64,000 nt of DNA from Terana coerulea (GCA_024811115.1 JAKOGH010000721.1:248001-312000); one strand, 5' to 3'; positions 12,884-26,100 are shown, counted from the first letter of the stretch. Numbers and translations are program-made. The notes: a model not told the origin generated them from the sequence alone.

Positions 12884-15243
12884 TTACGCGCCAGCCGTAG
12901 TCACCGCCCTGACCCAGAGCCCGCCCTGTACGGCATGCTCAGCACGACCCTGATGAACCAAAGAAAGACGAGCACACCTTGATAAAAGTGGTCACAGAGC
13001 TCGATGGCCATATTTTCTCAATTACTTGCCGCCCCACGCCCGCCTGCCATCTCGATGGCGGAAGGGATTCCGCTGGCTGTGCGTCGGATGCAAGCTCGAA
13101 GGCTTCAATGCGCTGCAGCAGGCGAATCAAGAAAAAGGACATCTCGTTGTAGGCAAAATTTTGGCCGAGACACTGCTCAAATTAATACCACGCGTGGATG
13201 AGAAGATAGGACACACGTACGAGGCGAGGGCCTGCATGGAAAGGTATGAACATAAACGGATTCTCTGAGAGCTCCTTGGCACATTCGCGTTCCAACCACC
13301 GCTCAGGGCGGAACTCGTCCGCGTCGTCGCTCCAGAGGTCCTTGCGGCGCTGAATGAGGAAGGTGTTGTAGATGATTACCGTGCCGGGAGGGACAAAGTA
13401 GTTTGGCGTTTTGTTGGAAGCTGGGAACGCGTGGGCACTGCGGTCTGACAGGCGGATGTTCATGGGTACAGGCGGGAAGAGACGCAACGTTTCGTTGATG
13501 AAAGCGCGGACTGCGAGCTACGGTATCAGCCAGGGCGCAAAGCTGAGGGCAGAAAATTGGTCGTACGATATTGCAAGTCTTTCATATCTGCAATGGATGG
13601 TTGGCCGTCATTTCCGTACGTCTGCAATATCTCGGAGCGGAGCTTTCGCATTTTGTCTGGATGCAGAGCTAGGAAATATACGATAAATGAGAGTATAGAT
13701 GCCGTCTATAACACAGTCAATACTACTTCGTGAGTTGGAATATAAGAGGTACATACGGTATCACGTCCCGCTAGTAGCATATTAAGCACCGCAAATCCGA
13801 GGGTTTTCGGGTCTGGTATGATGTAGCCATGTCAGGTAATCGAACCGTCTCCTGGCGGGGAGGAACATACCATCTGTGCTCTCGACCAGATGAGACAGGA
13901 ACGTACTCTCCTCATCGTCGCTTCCTCCACGTTCGACCTTCTTACGCAGCGCCTCTTGAACAATTGGCTCAATCCAGCTGTGCACAATGTTGACACTCTT
14001 TGACGTTCTTTCCTTGAAAAGCTCAAATAAAGGCCATGTTTTTCCAATACGCGTTCGACGGGCTACCTGAACCTGAGCATCCTGTAGTATGATGGTTAGA
14101 GCGATTGGCAGTCCACCCGACGGACGACGAACCTCGAATGCCCAAGCAAACGTACCGAACTCATCTTCAATCGAGCTTCCCTTCGGGCCGAGCTTCGCAG
14201 ACCCAGCAAGAGGCAGCTTGCCGTGGAGGGTGTCGAGGCATTTCCCGAAGAGGAACTCCGAGGCAGAGTCGAGAGTAAAACGGGCAAGGAGATCCTGAGC
14301 GTCGAAAGCCACATTTTCACGAGCGAATGTGGAAATGAGGTCAAGAGTCGTCGTCGTGTGCTGGTCGAAGATAGTGAAGTCCAAGATGCGATCCTTAGCG
14401 AACCATGGGCGGGCGAGTGCACGTTGCTAAAATACCTTGAGTATCCTCTGTGACAGGGAGTGGGGATGATGCGCCTACAGAATGCCACTCTGCGCGGTCT
14501 CTTGCATGTTACATGCATTAGCATCTATTGAACCCATGATCCAAGCGTAGAAAGTACCTGTTAAATATTCCATTCCCCAGTAAACTTTCACTATAGGATT
14601 CTACTCAGTGAAATGTAGTCGCAAACTGATTTAGTTGCACTCACAAGCGTTCCTGCCAATAATAACCTTTGTGGAACCAATCGAACCCTGGACCAGACAG
14701 CATGTACTTGACGTGACCCTCGTCAATAGTCCAAATCTTAGTAGATAAGGGGTGTCAACGCTCGATACTTGGGGTTTAAAACGGACAAGTCATACCTGGT
14801 CCTCCCACAATATGCGTATATTGAGGGTCTTACAGCCGTACTGTTTGAACAGATCGTCCATGAATTGCATCAAATAGTCTTGTTGGAGAGATTTGACGAA
14901 ACCCAGCATGATGTCCAGATTCCCGGGCCATTTGCCCTTGACCCGGGGGACGGCGACGGCGTTCAGAGCGGCTGAATGCATGGATGATTTATCAGCGCCG
15001 CCGAACGATGAATCGGTCCTGCGTCACGAGATACTCACCAGCTGCGGTTTTGTTCCTCTGCTCCCTGTACAGAGTGCGCAGGATGCCCAAGGACGGAATG
15101 GAGAGGAGGGACAGCACTGCCCAGAGCAAGCGTCCCAGCTTGAAATCACATGCGTAGAGAACGGCGTTCAGTAAAAGCTGGGGAAACAGGACAATCCGGA
15201 CCACGTCCAGCAAAAAGCGTAGGCGATAGTGGCTAGGATGCAT
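12884..15243 (-). CDS. Cytochrome P450, CYP63-like
   Basis: A haem monooxygenase of the CYP63 type, a family known from white-rot fungi, where members oxidise alkanes, alkylphenols and polycyclic aromatics. Twelve exons join in frame with 11 short introns. Start [17 protein letters not shown] begins a membrane anchor of two hydrophobic stretches. Then come [43 protein letters not shown] and [10 protein letters not shown], all typical of CYP63. The I-helix motif is AGRDTTAS, split by an intron. ExxR is ETLR ([11 protein letters not shown]). PERF region is FRPERW. The haem loop is FHAGPRLCLGQ, again split just before Cys. The C-terminus [13 protein letters not shown] is recovered by a last intron. 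No frame break is needed, and all catalytic motifs are intact. Confidence 0.93.
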
Positions 15244-15651
15244 GGTCTAGGCAGCCCCGAGGATGCTGCTGAGGGTCTGGCCGCACCGCGCAGAGACGGT
15301 GCTGCCTTTATAGTTTCCGCGTCGAGCAGTCAACCTGGCTGCTTCTTTGCGGATTGCCGCCCACATTTGCAATCTGTCCAGAAGGACATCGCTTGTTACC
15401 GGCATCCGACCGCAGACATCCCAGGACGGACGAAGATGGCAGATGGACCAGAGAGCTCTTCGGAGAACCGTGTACATGCGCGCATGCGTCACAGACGCCG
15501 CGGTGTGAGCGCTTCCAATTTTCTCACGCTTTAGGAGCATAGCGCACAACAGAAGTCACGTACATAAAATGGTAGCATAGCGGCGTGTACACACAAGAAG
15601 AACGGCCAAAGTACGTAGGTCTGTACTTAGGCCATAGAAGTACTCATGCGT
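15244..15651. other. Intergenic
   Basis: About 400 bases between the start of the CYP63-like gene and the 3' end of the DUF6533 gene, both on the minus strand. It should hold the P450 promoter. No element recognised with confidence. Confidence 0.4.
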
Positions 15652-17468
15652 TCACACATCACCCATTACTCCTCTCGCATTCCTACGCCCTCCAATGCCA
15701 CGGCCGGCAGACATGGCGTGCATTTCCAAGGAGCGTTCATCGTCGCTGGAATTCAAGGAAACCCCATTCGCATCGTCTCCGGAAGCCCAAGTCCCGTCAT
15801 CGACGCTGAACAGCGTCGCAGACGGGTTCTTGTTGTTCCTGCTGTTGAAGCGCATGTTGCTAACGAGGCTAAGTTCGCCGCTACTAACGGCTCCGCCGTT
15901 GACGAAAACTGTAGACCGGTTCGAGGCTTCGCGCAAGTTTAGCAGTAGGCGGGCGGAGAAAATGGAGTGGAGGACACGCTGGAGCCTGTAGGACTGTGAG
16001 ATATGCTTTGGATTACCGGTAGCAGCTATTGACGCACGACGAGAGCAAGTTGGCGAACTCATGCTGTCGCGGGGATGTATCAAGTTGAGAACTACAAAGG
16101 GGGCAGTAATTATACGTACTGGAGTTGTTAAAAGAACGACAACATTGACCAGGGAGATCGCTGGTAAACATGGCATCAACTCCATAGACAATGAGAAGAC
16201 AGTATACTCACCGAAAAGGTAGACGTAAAACAAGATGCCTGGTGAAATTGATCAAACAGAATTCATGTGTGATATTGAGAATATTGTCACTTGCCATCCT
16301 TATACAAAGACGCCACCAGCGGGGAGGTACTTTTTCGAACTACATACGTCGTTGGTCCAGTATTGGAACCAGCTGTAGAGACGACTAGCTGATTACTTAC
16401 ATTGCTGGATGCCCTTGGCCATTGTCAGACAAAGTACAACTAATGTAGAGTTGTTAAGCTCATTTTGAAAATCGACGCATTTGATCGCCTCACCGGTTTC
16501 GAACACTATGAGGAGGACAAAGTCAATGAACAGAACGTTGTCACCTGCAACAGGAAGGCAGCCTTTGAGGAAGGGTGCAATCGCCTGTGCGGGCTCAACT
16601 ATAAGGCCGCTGTTAGACCATATGTGACTACACCCAAGGAGTAGCAAATGCACACATTTGAGTGAGCTGAGGAACCGCTTCAGGAAGTAGGAGTTGACGA
16701 TCCAGAGCGAGAAGAACCCTGCGCATAGTCCATAGCCAATCTTCTTGTCTCGGCCCCAGATGGCCCACGTCCGGATGATGAGGATCACTACATACACCGA
16801 CTGTCAATGAGTGGGGCATACGCCCAAGTCAAATAGAGCACGCACACTCAGCAACTCCTATTCCCCAGAGATACATCCCTAGAGGTGTACTGTAAGACTC
16901 ATATGCGTAGAAAAGTGTGGTTCGACAACGCACATCCGGTCACGTTATACATGGCTTGACACTTGGCAACTGATAGGTTACTACCGACCTGGTCTGTGTG
17001 TTGACAAGAGATTGAATAGGTTGTTCACTTTCACTCAAGTGACACGACTCACGGTACAGGACCATTGCGGCGTCGGCAAATACGGGGTACCGTGTAAGCA
17101 AAAACAGGAGTTTGGTTACATTCCACTTGGCTCCCCATATCAACCTGACCTCCGCCTCGAAGGTCAGCAGGTAGTCATAGATCTATGAATAGCATGCTGA
17201 GTTAAACTCGACCGCCGTTGGAGGGCAGGCAGGGACGTACAAGAAGCGCCATAGCGCTGACTAGTTGGGCACAGGGAGTCAATGACAGAGCAGATGAATA
17301 CAGTGGGAGCGACGAACCGTCTAAGAGCTAGTTCCGCCACATATGACAATCATTAGCATAGGCATAGAGAGGAATGGGCCGAACCTCCATATGCCGGAGA
17401 CTTACGGTGTCAATCTGAAAGCGCTGCAGGGACGCGGCGATTGCAGCCACCTCTGCGGCGGAGGGCAT
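15652..17468 (-). CDS. DUF6533 seven-helix membrane protein
   Basis: A member of the large basidiomycete DUF6533 family, with no established function. The start at 17468 gives MPSAAEVAAIAASLQRF. After small exons comes the family hallmark: IYDYLLTFEAEVRLIWG then KWNVTKLLFLLTRYPVFAD. A middle exon has TWAIWGRDKKIGYGL, also typical. The last exon has a hydrophobic segment, then QRVLHSIFSARLLLNLREA and a polar tail rich in Ser, Asn and Asp. Several transmembrane helices are evident, so it is an integral membrane protein. Exact borders of the small N-terminal exons are uncertain. It sits between the CYP63-like gene and hydrolase B. Confidence 0.8.
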
Positions 17469-18907
17469 CGTGGATTTGTGGCGCCGAGCACTCCGCAGGG
17501 GCTAGTGCTTTATGGTATGCGCCTCTGCTTGCCATTGACTGCATCACAGGCAGAAGTAGCCTAAGACAGCGTTAGCAGAACGGACAGATGCACCACATGC
17601 GCAGAAGGTTCCTACGGTTGCAACCAAGTCACAAGCTATTGATATTCTGATACTCAACTTGTGAGTCTAGATACCCGAATAGAAGTTGTTGAGAACAAAG
17701 ACGGACTCCTAGGTGTCGATAGTAGTACCGGGGTGGTATGCCCGCGCTGTCCTTCCCATTCCAATCGTTGAATGCGAGGGTCCCAGAGGTCTCGCGAACA
17801 GGTGCGCCCGCAGGTAGGAGCCTGGCAGATGTGAAGCTATCGGGCGTCGGCGGCAGTGCATCGATGGTACGCGGAAAATTTACGGCAGGGAGTTCACACA
17901 AGTGCCAGTACTGTACTTCTGCGGTACGCAAGCCGCGTGTGCTGACTCCTGGCCTGGATGCTGCCCGAGTTGCCAGAAGGAACACGAGGGCCTACAAGCT
18001 TTTGGCATCTGGCTGGCGCATGCAAATGCCGATGCAGTTGGATTGAAGTTGAATGAACGACAGTCTGGCAACAGTCGTAGAAGGAGGTGAATTCAGATTG
18101 CGCACATGTATGTACTGGGGATCTGTCAGAGGATGAGTCAATCGAAATACTCGGTAACACACCTCTGCAGGCCTAACTATCATGATGCTGTCTCCCACTT
18201 CCATCTCTGGAACTCCGAGGCGGGGCTAATTCAAGCTTCGGCAAAAGCTCTCGCCATGCTATGAGCACTATAGGAGGTCAAATCGTGTCAAACACAGTTT
18301 GTTCGAAGTGTCAGCCACAGCTGGAAGCTTGTTGAGATTTCGGTGTTGGCAAAACCCAGCCCGAACGTGAGCCTGTGAAACTTTCCAGGCCCAGCGAAGA
18401 AGTTTCAATTTCAGATAGTTTCGCTACACCTTCGTCATCCTGTCCATTGTAAATATATTAGCTCTTATATAACGGGGTGCCGTGTGGCCACGGTGTCTCG
18501 GGGTCGTACTACTGCGTCCTTACCTCCTAATTAGGTGTGTCCTTCGTGTAGATGAGTTAACTTCCTGCTTGCTTCCTGCAGCCAGCTTCGCCACGGCGGT
18601 ACATATTTCAGTCTCCGCACGTCGGGGTTGGCCACACTCCCCGTCAGTTTAAGCGCTCATACTCTTCCCTCCTCCTTGCACGCAACGGGCAACTATATGC
18701 GATGCTGCCGAGTGGCACTCAACGTTCAACGTGGGCCCTGCGCTTGACATGCATCGGAAGCCCGGGTCGGACATCTTTTTAAAACGTTACAGATGGCAAA
18801 CCTGTATAAATACTGTCATCGCGCTATCCAAAACTTGAACTTAAGCTCTCCAGAACTTGGAAGCCACAGTCGCACCCATCGTACACGTCCGACCTCTCGA
18901 CCTCGCG
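17469..18907. other. Intergenic with unsupported minus-strand frames
   Basis: About 1.4 kb between the start of the DUF6533 gene and hydrolase B. Minus-strand frames around 17629-18204 (up to 118 codons) could be exons of a small gene, but I recognise no domain and no convincing start. The last 150 bases are likely the promoter of hydrolase B. Confidence 0.3.
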
Positions 18908-20362
18908 ATGATCACGACAACGCATGTACTCGACCGCCGTCCCGAGAACCCGCTCTGCGTCGTTGGCAATCGGTATCAAGCAGACTCTCCCAAGAGATGC
19001 GGGGTATACCCTTGTGTTACTTCACGCTACCGGGCTTCACAAGGAAACATGGGAGCCTTTGATCGAAGGCTTATTTACTCTGGCCGCGACTGCACAGCAC
19101 CCTACCGTGCGGGAGGTCTGGACAATTGGTATGTCTGGTTCCTTCATGCTCTAGCGGTCATCTTCACGCTGCATGCTTTCATCTAGACAGTCCCAACCAC
19201 GGTGAGAGCGCTGTTCTAAACGAAGTCAAACTCCAGCAGACATATGCCAATCAGTGTACGTCACTCTTGAAGGTACACTCTCCCGCCCATCGCTCACTGA
19301 TGAGCATGACTTGATCATGTCACCACAGGGGACGGATACATCTACCCTCGTGCAGTTCACACTTTTCTGTTGTCTCGCCCAGGTGGCGTGAATCTGTTAG
19401 AACACCATCTCATCATAGGCGGGCATTCGATGGGTGGCAACGCTGCGTACGTCTGGAAGTCTTCGGTCTCTCGTATACCACTCATACTTGACGCATACAG
19501 GGTGCTTCTCCAGACGCTGACACCGCGCATCGACTTCTCCGCAGTCGTTCTTATGGATGCGACTGTCGGTGGCGCATCGCGCGAACGCGACCACATGGAT
19601 GCAGTGCTGACGCAGGTTGTGTGGTCTAAACCCGACGTGTGGCGCAGCCGCGCCCGATGCGCTGAAGGTGTTCGCGACCATGCCGGGCTACAGGAGTTGG
19701 AACAGGGCCGCGCTGGAGCTCTTCGTTGTCAGTCTCCTTACATGCTCGGTTGAGCTCACGCTCGCTTCGATGGTCACTGAAGAACAACTCGGCTGCTGGC
19801 AGAAACATGGCCTAAGGGAGCACCCGGCTTCGAAGTATCCCCCGCCATACACATTCAAGGGCGTCACTCTAGCGTGCAGTAAGAACTACGAAGCGGTATG
19901 CGAATGCGGTCATCACTGTTTCTGATCAGCATACCTGAATTTCATGTTCTGTAGGCTTGCTATCGAGCGCACGAGCACCATGAGAAAACTTTCGGAGGTC
20001 TTGCAGGAGTTGTACGCACAAGGCCCACCCGTACACTGCATCTTCAGTCAGAAGGATGAATTTAAGTACGTTGCAACTAAAGCTGTTTTTTCATCCCATC
20101 ATTCTTTCGTTACACCATTTATCTAGCGGCGCCGAGTTAAAGCAGACGCAGATGAAAGGCAAATACGGCGGCGGTCCCGCAAGCGTGCAGTGGGTCGAGA
20201 ACGCCAGTCACATGGTGAATACCGGCATCAGCCCTTCGCGACGTGAGCTGACAGATTTCTTGGATGCCGTAGTTCGTGCAGCAAAGGCCAGATGCCACGG
20301 CGCAAGCTGTTTGGAAGACCGTCGAAGCTCTTACGAGCGGCGTTGCTTTGCCTAGGTTGTGA
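18908..20362 (+). CDS. Alpha/beta hydrolase, copy B (frame broken)
   Basis: Paralogue of hydrolase A with the same exon plan. It keeps the start MITTTHVLDRRPENPL, GHSMGGNAAY, the SQKDEF acid region, ENASHM and the end VALPRL. Three one-base shifts break the frame as written: a missing base near 18990-18997 (before the DAGYTLVLLHATG segment), an extra C near 19650-19653 (SRADALK) and an extra G near 20000 (KTFEVLQEL). Corrected for these, the protein is complete. Copy A has none. Because other well-conserved genes in this window also carry one-base shifts, pseudogene status is not proven. At the loop after the first intron it has the canonical IDSPNHG. Confidence 0.75.
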
Positions 20363-20680
20363 ACATACTGGGGCTTGGTCTGGGATGCAGAGCTGATATG
20401 GGACCAAGTAGGTCAGTCCTACCAATGTCAGCTTTCGAGTATTTGTCAGTATTGTGGCGTCAAACAGAACGCAGCTGTAACAAGCCTCATTTATGATTTT
20501 CAGTTGGAGTGTGTCCCGTGTGCACGATCTAGGAACGTTACGAGCTATGCAGGCGTTATGCATCGGGCCAGTGTTCTTGTTGCCTGGGAGATGAAGCATC
20601 GATGAAATATTTGTCCCTGTCCTACTGCCAAATATGTCATTTTACCCGGACAAGCGCATTTACATAACCGATGCTTGTGA
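18908..20680 (+). repeat. Segmental duplication, unit B
   Basis: Counterpart of 3921-5705. It includes the gene and about 320 bases of 3' flank, ending near the shared words ATAACCGATGCTT (20668) and ACAACCGATGCTT (5684). Confidence 0.8.
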
Positions 20681-20806
20681 CGTACGTAGGCAGGCGAGTC
20701 ACTTTGACTCTTGTCTGACTCTACTTACTGCCTCAAGGACATCTCAAGGCCTTCACTACAATATGTGCTTGCCTCCTTCATCCACACTTACTTCCTCTCA
20801 CTAACC

Positions 20807-22102
20807 ATGTCCTCCCCAGGCAACTCCGCGGTCCTGCTCATCGACTTGCAAAACGAGTTCCTCACGCCAGCTGGGAACTTCCCCATCACCGATCCCGACA
20901 CCCTCGTTTCCAACGTTGCAACGCTAGTCGCGCACTTTAGGGATCTCGATGCCAGTGCGCTGGTGGTGTGGATCCGCTCGACGTATGCCGCATACGACGA
21001 CGCACGCGGGACTCCGCCGCGCTCCGTGTGGAACGCGCTGCAAGGGAAGCATTCGAGCAAGACACCGTGCTGTGCGGAAGGTACCGTCGGGGCTGCGTTC
21101 CTAGTGATGATAAACGAGCTCATCGACGCGCACGGGGATGCCATACTGACGAAGACATGGTACAACGCGTTCACGGACATCGCGCTCGAGCGCACCCTCC
21201 GGGAGAAGAACGTCACGGACGTGTGCGTGCTCGCGAAGCAGCGGGAAAGCGGACAGTGCAAGCGACCCCGACGTTGTACTACGTCAATGGCTCGATACCA
21301 AGCTGGCGAGTGATGATGGCCCTGTACGAAAAGATGAGTGTAAAGCGCATATATTGGGCGGTCAGGCTTGACCGTACCGGTGCTTTGTAGAATGTTGCGT
21401 TTGAGGCGGTCCGACGCAGGGTAATGACGACGCCGAAGGAGACAAGGGAACCAAACTTTCTAGCGTTGAACCACAGAGGCAAGACACCTGTGTTTGTCGA
21501 CGCCGGTTGCCCAACAGACGGAAGCGTGCTATGTACGCCGCCGGTCGTCGTCAACGAGAGCCTCGCTATCCTGCAATATATCGAGACATACTATTCCCCC
21601 TCGGTACCTCTCCTTCCACCGCTCGAGGACCGTGCTGCACGAGCACTCGTCCTGACCCGCATGCAAGAGACTGAGAACCTACATAACATCTACGACGCAC
21701 TCGAAGACGCGCATTTCGAAAAGGGGTCCTCAGGCCCGCTCGCGGATGCAGACCGTATCGCCTTTATATGCGATGTTCACGCCGAGCTTGACTTCTGGGA
21801 GGTGTACGCAGCGAAGACGGCATTCATCGCTGGGGACGCCTTCACGCTCGCTGACTGTGCATTCTTCCCGATCCTGGCGTACATGGTGCACAGAGGGTTC
21901 AAATGGGAGAGGCCCGCATACGAAGAGGCAAAACAGATGGAAAATGCAGAGCAAGATGCCTGGCCCGAATCTGAGGGCGTACTTTCAGAGAGTCTGGGAG
22001 AGGGGAGGGAAGGAGGGATGTGCGCAGAGGGCGCAGCCGGAAGGGTGGGAGAGACCGGGCAAGGCAAATATCTTCAAGCTTTCTGGTAGGGCAAAAGTGT
22101 AG
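20807..22102 (+). CDS. Isochorismatase-like / glutathione S-transferase fusion
   Basis: Two enzyme domains appear in one frame. Residues 1-150 are isochorismatase-like (cysteine hydrolase): AVLLIDLQNEF with the catalytic Asp, and ILTKTWYNAF with the Lys. The strand that should carry the Cys is shortened to NVTDVCVLAKQ, without the usual Gly-rich turn, and the last helices are missing. It passes by a short linker into a GST N-domain, TLYYVNGSIPSWRVMMALYEK, then after an intron (21340-21390) VRRRVMTTPKETREPNFLAL, GKTPVF, ESLAILQYIETYY and a C-domain with DAFTLADCAFFPILAY. Two one-base corrections are needed: one G missing at 21251-21252 (joins the two domains) and one C extra at 21964-21966 (restores WPNLRAYFQRVWER). 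With them the protein has 414 residues. A role in glutathione conjugation is inferred from the GST domain. Whether the first domain is active is doubtful. Confidence 0.75.
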
Positions 22103-23115
22103 GGTATGTCAGCCTAAATGCAGATATTTCTGGAAATTTCTCGATAGCTTGGGCTGTGGATGTGGAACGCGACTAGCCTCGAGGCGCGTAAAGTCACACG
22201 GGTCACGGGCGCGGAAGCGGACGCGTCCGGCACGTGCGGCGGTGTCACAGGTGTGCCGCCGCCTGGCCGTCTCCGCTCGTTCCCCCGGCCGCCAGCGGGT
22301 CACGCCAGCTGAGAAAATTCGTAGGCTCAGCTGCGGGCAACGTCGCACTCGCTGCAGCAGTAGCCTCAGTGTAACCCGACTTAGAGATTTACTGGAGATC
22401 GTAAATATTCGACTTGGTATCTTCTAACGCTCGTTCGTATTTGTGCACCTGCTCTCCCTTGCTCGGCATTTCATCTGTGCCTGCTGTTATGGTCGTGCAG
22501 GTTTTTTGTGTGCATTGTATCTTGTACCACCCATCCCGCACCTCCTTGACTCTTGCAGCCTTTAAAAAATATGATCAGGATTTCGCCTGTTACGGAAATG
22601 TGGTAAATGAAGCTACTGACAGGCTTGAAACAAGCTTTCATGGTCGACTTCAGCAATCCAGTCTTTGACGACCCTGCACACATCTATGACCTGGATACCC
22701 TTTTCTATGACCGCTACCATGCATGTCAGGCCCCTGGCAGATGAATAAAAAGCTGGAAAGCGACAATCTAGGACAAATGTCACAGCGAGGTGTCCCCGCC
22801 GAACAACTCCCGCTGCGGCTTAGCAAGTACTCACAGTCCTCAAAAAATCATACACAAGCACCAGCACTGCAACAATGGCCAGCATGTCCGCAATAAGAAG
22901 CGTTTGTTCCAAAAGCGACGCCCAATAAAGTGCAGTGGCCACCGAGCCAAAGGACCGGAGCTGAGGGAGGCTCGGCGAGAGACGCACTGAGGCGAAAACG
23001 GCCGCCGCACGCAGACTCGGTATCCAACACCTCCCTCCAGGCTGCAACCGCCCATCCCCTTCTTCCTCCGCGCCCCCACCATCGCCCTCCATCCGCCCCC
23101 CGCCGGCCCCCGCGA
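22103..23115. other. Intergenic
   Basis: About 1 kb between the fusion gene and the ITC1-like gene. The last part is pyrimidine-rich and probably the leader of the latter. No gene recognised. Confidence 0.45.
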
Positions 23116-26100
23116 TGCCCACCTGCCGCCGCAAGCGCGTCCTGCTCACCGAGCCCGCCCAGAACCTGCAGGACGCCGACCCGCACAAGGAGGTCTACTA
23201 CCTCGCCCAGACCGGCGAGGTCTTTGAGACGTACGAGTACGCACGCCCGTCCTGCCGTCTGTACCTGGCATGCTGAAGGTTGTGGTGCAGAGCGTATGCG
23301 GCGCGCATGTCCTTCTACCGGCGCAAGCAGTTCCAGTGCGAGGTCACTGGCAAGTCCGGGCTCGACTACTTCCAGGCCCTCGAGAGCGAGCAGCACGAAG
23401 CCCGGACAATGCATTCACGCTTCCCCGAGCCTCTTAAAGCTGCCGTGCTGAAGGCCGTCCAGTGGCGTACGTCCACCTCTGCTTCCATTCATATAGCATA
23501 ATCACATTTTGTGGCCAGAGGTCGTCGGGCGACTTGACCACCTGGTGGAGGCTGTGTACGACAGGTTCAAGGACAGGTACTACCCAGATGAAAGTATGCC
23601 TACCCTGCATAGCATCTTCGAACGTCTACTGACCGCACCGAGCAGGAGCATTCATTGACATCCAAGGCGACAAGTGCGTCCCTTTATCCTTCCCATTACT
23701 TCTCATCAATCTTAACCAACCACAGGTACCTTGCCCGCATTGTGCAAGTCTTCCCGCCACGCCAGCCAGCCGCGTCCACATCCTCATCCTCCTCGACCCC
23801 ACTCTCGGACGACGAAACCGCGCCAATACACAAGATTGCGGAGGACCTCCGTGTGTCGCTCAAGGATGCAGCTGCACGTGACGACCCTGCACGGTACTAC
23901 TATAAGGTGCAGATTCTCGAGGAGGACAAGCAGGCGCCGCCGAAGGCAGCTGAGAAGAGCAAGGGCAAGGAGGTGGGCAAGAGCAAATACAGTGGGAGCC
24001 TGATGGACGTCAAGTGCACGGACATGGGGTGCGCCGCCCCATCCATTTCTCCTCTCCGCACCGTACTAACGCAAGGCATGTGATGGGCAGCCGCGACCGC
24101 CTCTCATTCTCGAAATCCATCCTGCGACGCTTCATCCGCGAGTGCGTGGACCGTGAGGCCGCGGTCGCCTCGCCGTGGACAGTGAAGCCGAGCATTGCCG
24201 CGCGGTACGGTGTGGACAGCGTCATGCCAGCCGATATCCGCAAGACAGTCGAGGACCTCAAGCGCGGCGAGAGCGACAAGCGACGGAAGGCGTGGGAGGA
24301 CAAGGAGGGCCCACCAACCAAGAAGCAGAAGAAGATGGCTGCGCAGCTTGAGGAGAAAGGTGTGCATCACCCTCCACTCCATCTGTTCTCGCTGACTGTT
24401 TTGCATATTATGCGGTGCAGAGCGGAAGGAGCGCGAGGCGCAGGACAAGGCGCAGAAAGCGGCGAAGGCAAAGGAGGAGAACGAGCGGCTGGCGGCGGAG
24501 AAGAAGAAGAAAAAGCCGGTGCGCTACCCGACGGAGGACCTCGATGTCGTGATTGGCAGCAAGGAGTCGAAGGCGGGCATGAAGCTCGCGAGGCCCGTCC
24601 CGAGCGTGGCGACGATGCCGTTTGGCGCAGACCGGCACGCGAATGAGAACTTTATCATGTCGTGGAACTTCCTTGTCGTGTATGGGTGAGCACCATCATT
24701 CTAATCCAGCGAAATCATTCACTATATGCATGCATACAGAGCTCCCCTCCACCTGTCCTCCTTCACCATGGATGAGTACGACGCCGCCCTCCGACATTCT
24801 GTCATGGAGCCCGCCTGTCCACTCATCGCCGAGGTGCACTCAACCCTGATCTACAACTTGCGCACAGTGCCATTTGCCCGACACACCGGCGTGCATTCCA
24901 TCACGCATCATGCAGTCAAAGTCGGGTGGAACTACCGAGTGGACGGCGTGCCATTGTCCGACATCAGGGAGGCGGCGGCGGAGGTCGGCAACAACTGGGA
25001 GCGTGCGCCCCTGCGGCATGCGGAGGGCAGGGACGGGTGGGAGGAGAGCCTTGTCGGGTGTCTGCACGACGTACGTCCGCGCCATCTGGCCCTGCACGTT
25101 TGTTACCGCGATGCTAATGCATGACATGGTGCAGCATGCTACGACAGAGACCCTGCCCGAGCTGGCCTCCGTGTTTGCCATCCTACTCTTCGAGTTCCCG
25201 GACGAGGAGCCGCACGTCTGGCAGCGTGTGCACCCGCGCGACCGGTACCCGCTCTTGCCGCCGGCGCACAAGGCGGCGATCCTGGCGTTCATGTGCAACC
25301 TGGCGGTGTCGAGCAAGGCGATCCACGCGCATATGGAGACGTGCGAGGAACAGCTGACGGAGCTGCGGAAGCAGAAGATCGAGGTCAACAGGAACAAGAA
25401 GCAGCTGTATGTTTTCCAGTCATATTTCGCTTAGCTTTTACAGGTTACTGATCTAATGTTGCAGGAATGAGGAGATGGCGGCTCTGCTCGGGGAGAACAA
25501 GGAGGGGCAGAAGACCGGCGAGAAAAAGGCGAACGGTGCCGGCGAGACACCCGTGGATTCAAGTGACCTCTCCGACGCGCCTGGGTCTGACGGCGAAACC
25601 GAGACGGGCTCGTCCGCGCCCAGTGCACGGCAGAACGCACGGCGTACGCAGGCGACGGAGCGGCAGCTCGCACGCGCAAAACAGGCGTCGCAAAAGCAGG
25701 CCCTCGCAGAGAGCCGGCGGCTCGACGAGGAGGTCGCCAAGTGCGAGCGGCGGCTCGAGCAGATCGAGCGCGACTTCCGCAAGCTGCTCGGCGCGGTGCG
25801 CGTGAAGCCGCTCGGGCGCGACCGGTTCTTCAACCGCGTGTGGTGGTTCGACGGCATGGGCGCCGCGAGCCTGCTCGGCATGGGCGGGAGCGTGCAGTAC
25901 GGCACCGGGCGCGTGTTCCTGCAGGGCCCGAGCGAGTTCGACGCGGACGTGCTGCGCCGGCGCGAGGGCGACGTCGCGCAGCGGCGGCAGGCGGAGGAGA
26001 CGGCCGAGGGCATGCTCGGCACGGGCGAGTGGGCGGTGTATGACGACGTCGAGACCCTGGACGCGTTCGTCGCGTGGCTGAACCCGAAGGGCGTGCGCGA

